64,000 nt of DNA from Proluteimonas flavola. GTDB lineage: Bacteria > Pseudomonadota > Gammaproteobacteria > Xanthomonadales > Xanthomonadaceae. A program made the position numbers and the translations under genes. The stretch is from assembly GCF_021191705.1 (NCBI RefSeq), contig NZ_JAIWPU010000013.1:1-64000 (forward strand), written 5' to 3'. Every line of letters begins with the position of its first letter. The first letter of the stretch is position 1. The notes below the pieces were generated by a model. It ran no database searches. It was not told the DNA's origin and worked only from the letters and a program-made list of their open reading frames with translations. This document shows, piece by piece, positions 63,567 through 64,000 of this stretch.

Positions 63567-64000
63567 ATGCACGCCCCCACGTCCTCGCCCTGGCCCGACA
63601 CCCTCGTCGACACCCTGCTCTCCGGCCTGCAGCCCGGCGCCATGCCGCGCGTACTCGGCATCAGCGGCCTGCAGGGCACCGGCAAGTCCACGCTCGCAGC
63701 GCAGGTAGTGACCGCCGCCCAAGCGCGCGACCTGCGCGCCGCCGTCCTCTCGCTCGACGACCTTTACCTCGACCGTGACGCCCGCCAGGCGCTTGCCCGC
63801 GACGTGCATCCGCTGCTCGCGACCCGCGGCCCGCCCGGCACCCACGAAGTCGCACTCGGCCTGGCCGTGTTCGACGCCGTGCGCACCGGTGCCCCGACCC
63901 GTCTGCCGCGCTTCGACAAGCTGGGCGACCGGCGCCTGCCGGAAGCGTCCTGGCCCACGGTCCAGGGCGTCGACCTGCTGCTGTTCGAAGGCTGGTGCGT
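63567..64000 (+). CDS. Glycerate 3-kinase-like P-loop kinase, 5' part
   Basis: The first 144 residues of a kinase running off the window end. [21 protein letters not shown] leads to the P-loop [12 protein letters not shown] (33-44), then [35 protein letters not shown] and [18 protein letters not shown]. This matches the D-glycerate 3-kinase/YggC-like group (also related to pantothenate kinase and uridine kinase folds). The last residues LLLFEGWC agree with the Walker-B-like FEGW motif. The start ATG 63567 is the first Met with family-like sequence; it is divergent from pdxH over 75 bp. Confidence 0.85.
   Translation, partial: MHAPTSSPWPDTLVDTLLSGLQPGAMPRVLGISGLQGTGKSTLAAQVVTAAQARDLRAAVLSLDDLYLDRDARQALARDVHPLLATRGPPGTHEVALGLAVFDAVRTGAPTRLPRFDKLGDRRLPEASWPTVQGVDLLLFEGWC

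Overview
The window (about 70 % G+C, dense, many 1-8 bp start/stop overlaps) looks like chromosomal DNA of a gammaproteobacterium of the family Xanthomonadaceae (Lysobacteraceae), most like Lysobacter or Luteimonas. This is inferred from gene order (yfhL-coaD-rsmD/ftsY; perM-DUF2066/purM-purN; murA-ibaG/kdsD-kdsC-lptCAB-rpoN-hpf-ptsN-hprK-rapZ-EIIA-ptsH-ptsI-mgtE; yqgE-ruvX-pyrB; pilT-pilU/yggS-proC), from a HPr kinase next to PtsN in a Gram-negative background, and from dispersed hairpin repeats (TGTAGGAGC type and GGGATTCG type). I see no prophage, transposase, integrase, CRISPR array, tRNA or rRNA. The first 67 bases are a G-run/C-run that is almost certainly a contig-end artefact.

Layout. 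1-9.5 kb: MAPEG protein, gamma-glutamyltransferase, ferredoxin, lipoprotein, CoaD and RsmD on the minus strand, then FtsY, an AsmA-like protein, MutY and YggX on the plus strand. 9.5-17.4 kb: MurU, Hda, a PerM-type permease and DUF2066 protein, purM/purN flanking a small membrane protein, and a tandem pair of DUF3108 proteins. 17.4-31.2 kb: cell-envelope and regulatory core, comprising MurA, Kdo synthesis (KdsD, KdsC), LPS export (LptC, LptA, LptB), sigma-54, ribosome hibernation factor, a regulatory phosphotransferase system without any sugar permease, and MgtE.

31.2-52.2 kb is the accessory part. It holds a cold-shock/DUF1294 protein and a lipoprotein esterase. A minus-strand set follows: an IroE-like esterase, an amino-acid permease, an amidase and a protein that fuses a PaiB-type FMN-binding domain to an HSL-type hydrolase. 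Next come an ArgE-like deacylase with an MFS transporter, and a TonB-dependent siderophore-type receptor convergent with an AraC-regulator/hydrolase pair. Last is an Lrp regulator / CoA-transferase / enoyl-CoA hydratase / class II HMG-CoA reductase cluster that I read as a catabolic mevalonate or HMG pathway.

52.2-64 kb returns to housekeeping genes: PyrB, RuvX, YqgE, SlyD-like, Tag, SodA, PilU, PilT, YggS, ProC, a DUF4426 lipoprotein, a cobalamin-binding-type protein whose start lies in a dispersed repeat, PdxH, and a glycerate-kinase-like gene cut by the window end.

The strongest candidates for something not well described are the Lrp/CaiB/crotonase/HMG-CoA reductase cluster, the PaiB-hydrolase fusion with its amidase and permease, and a 183-bp multi-hairpin intergenic element at 34215-34397.
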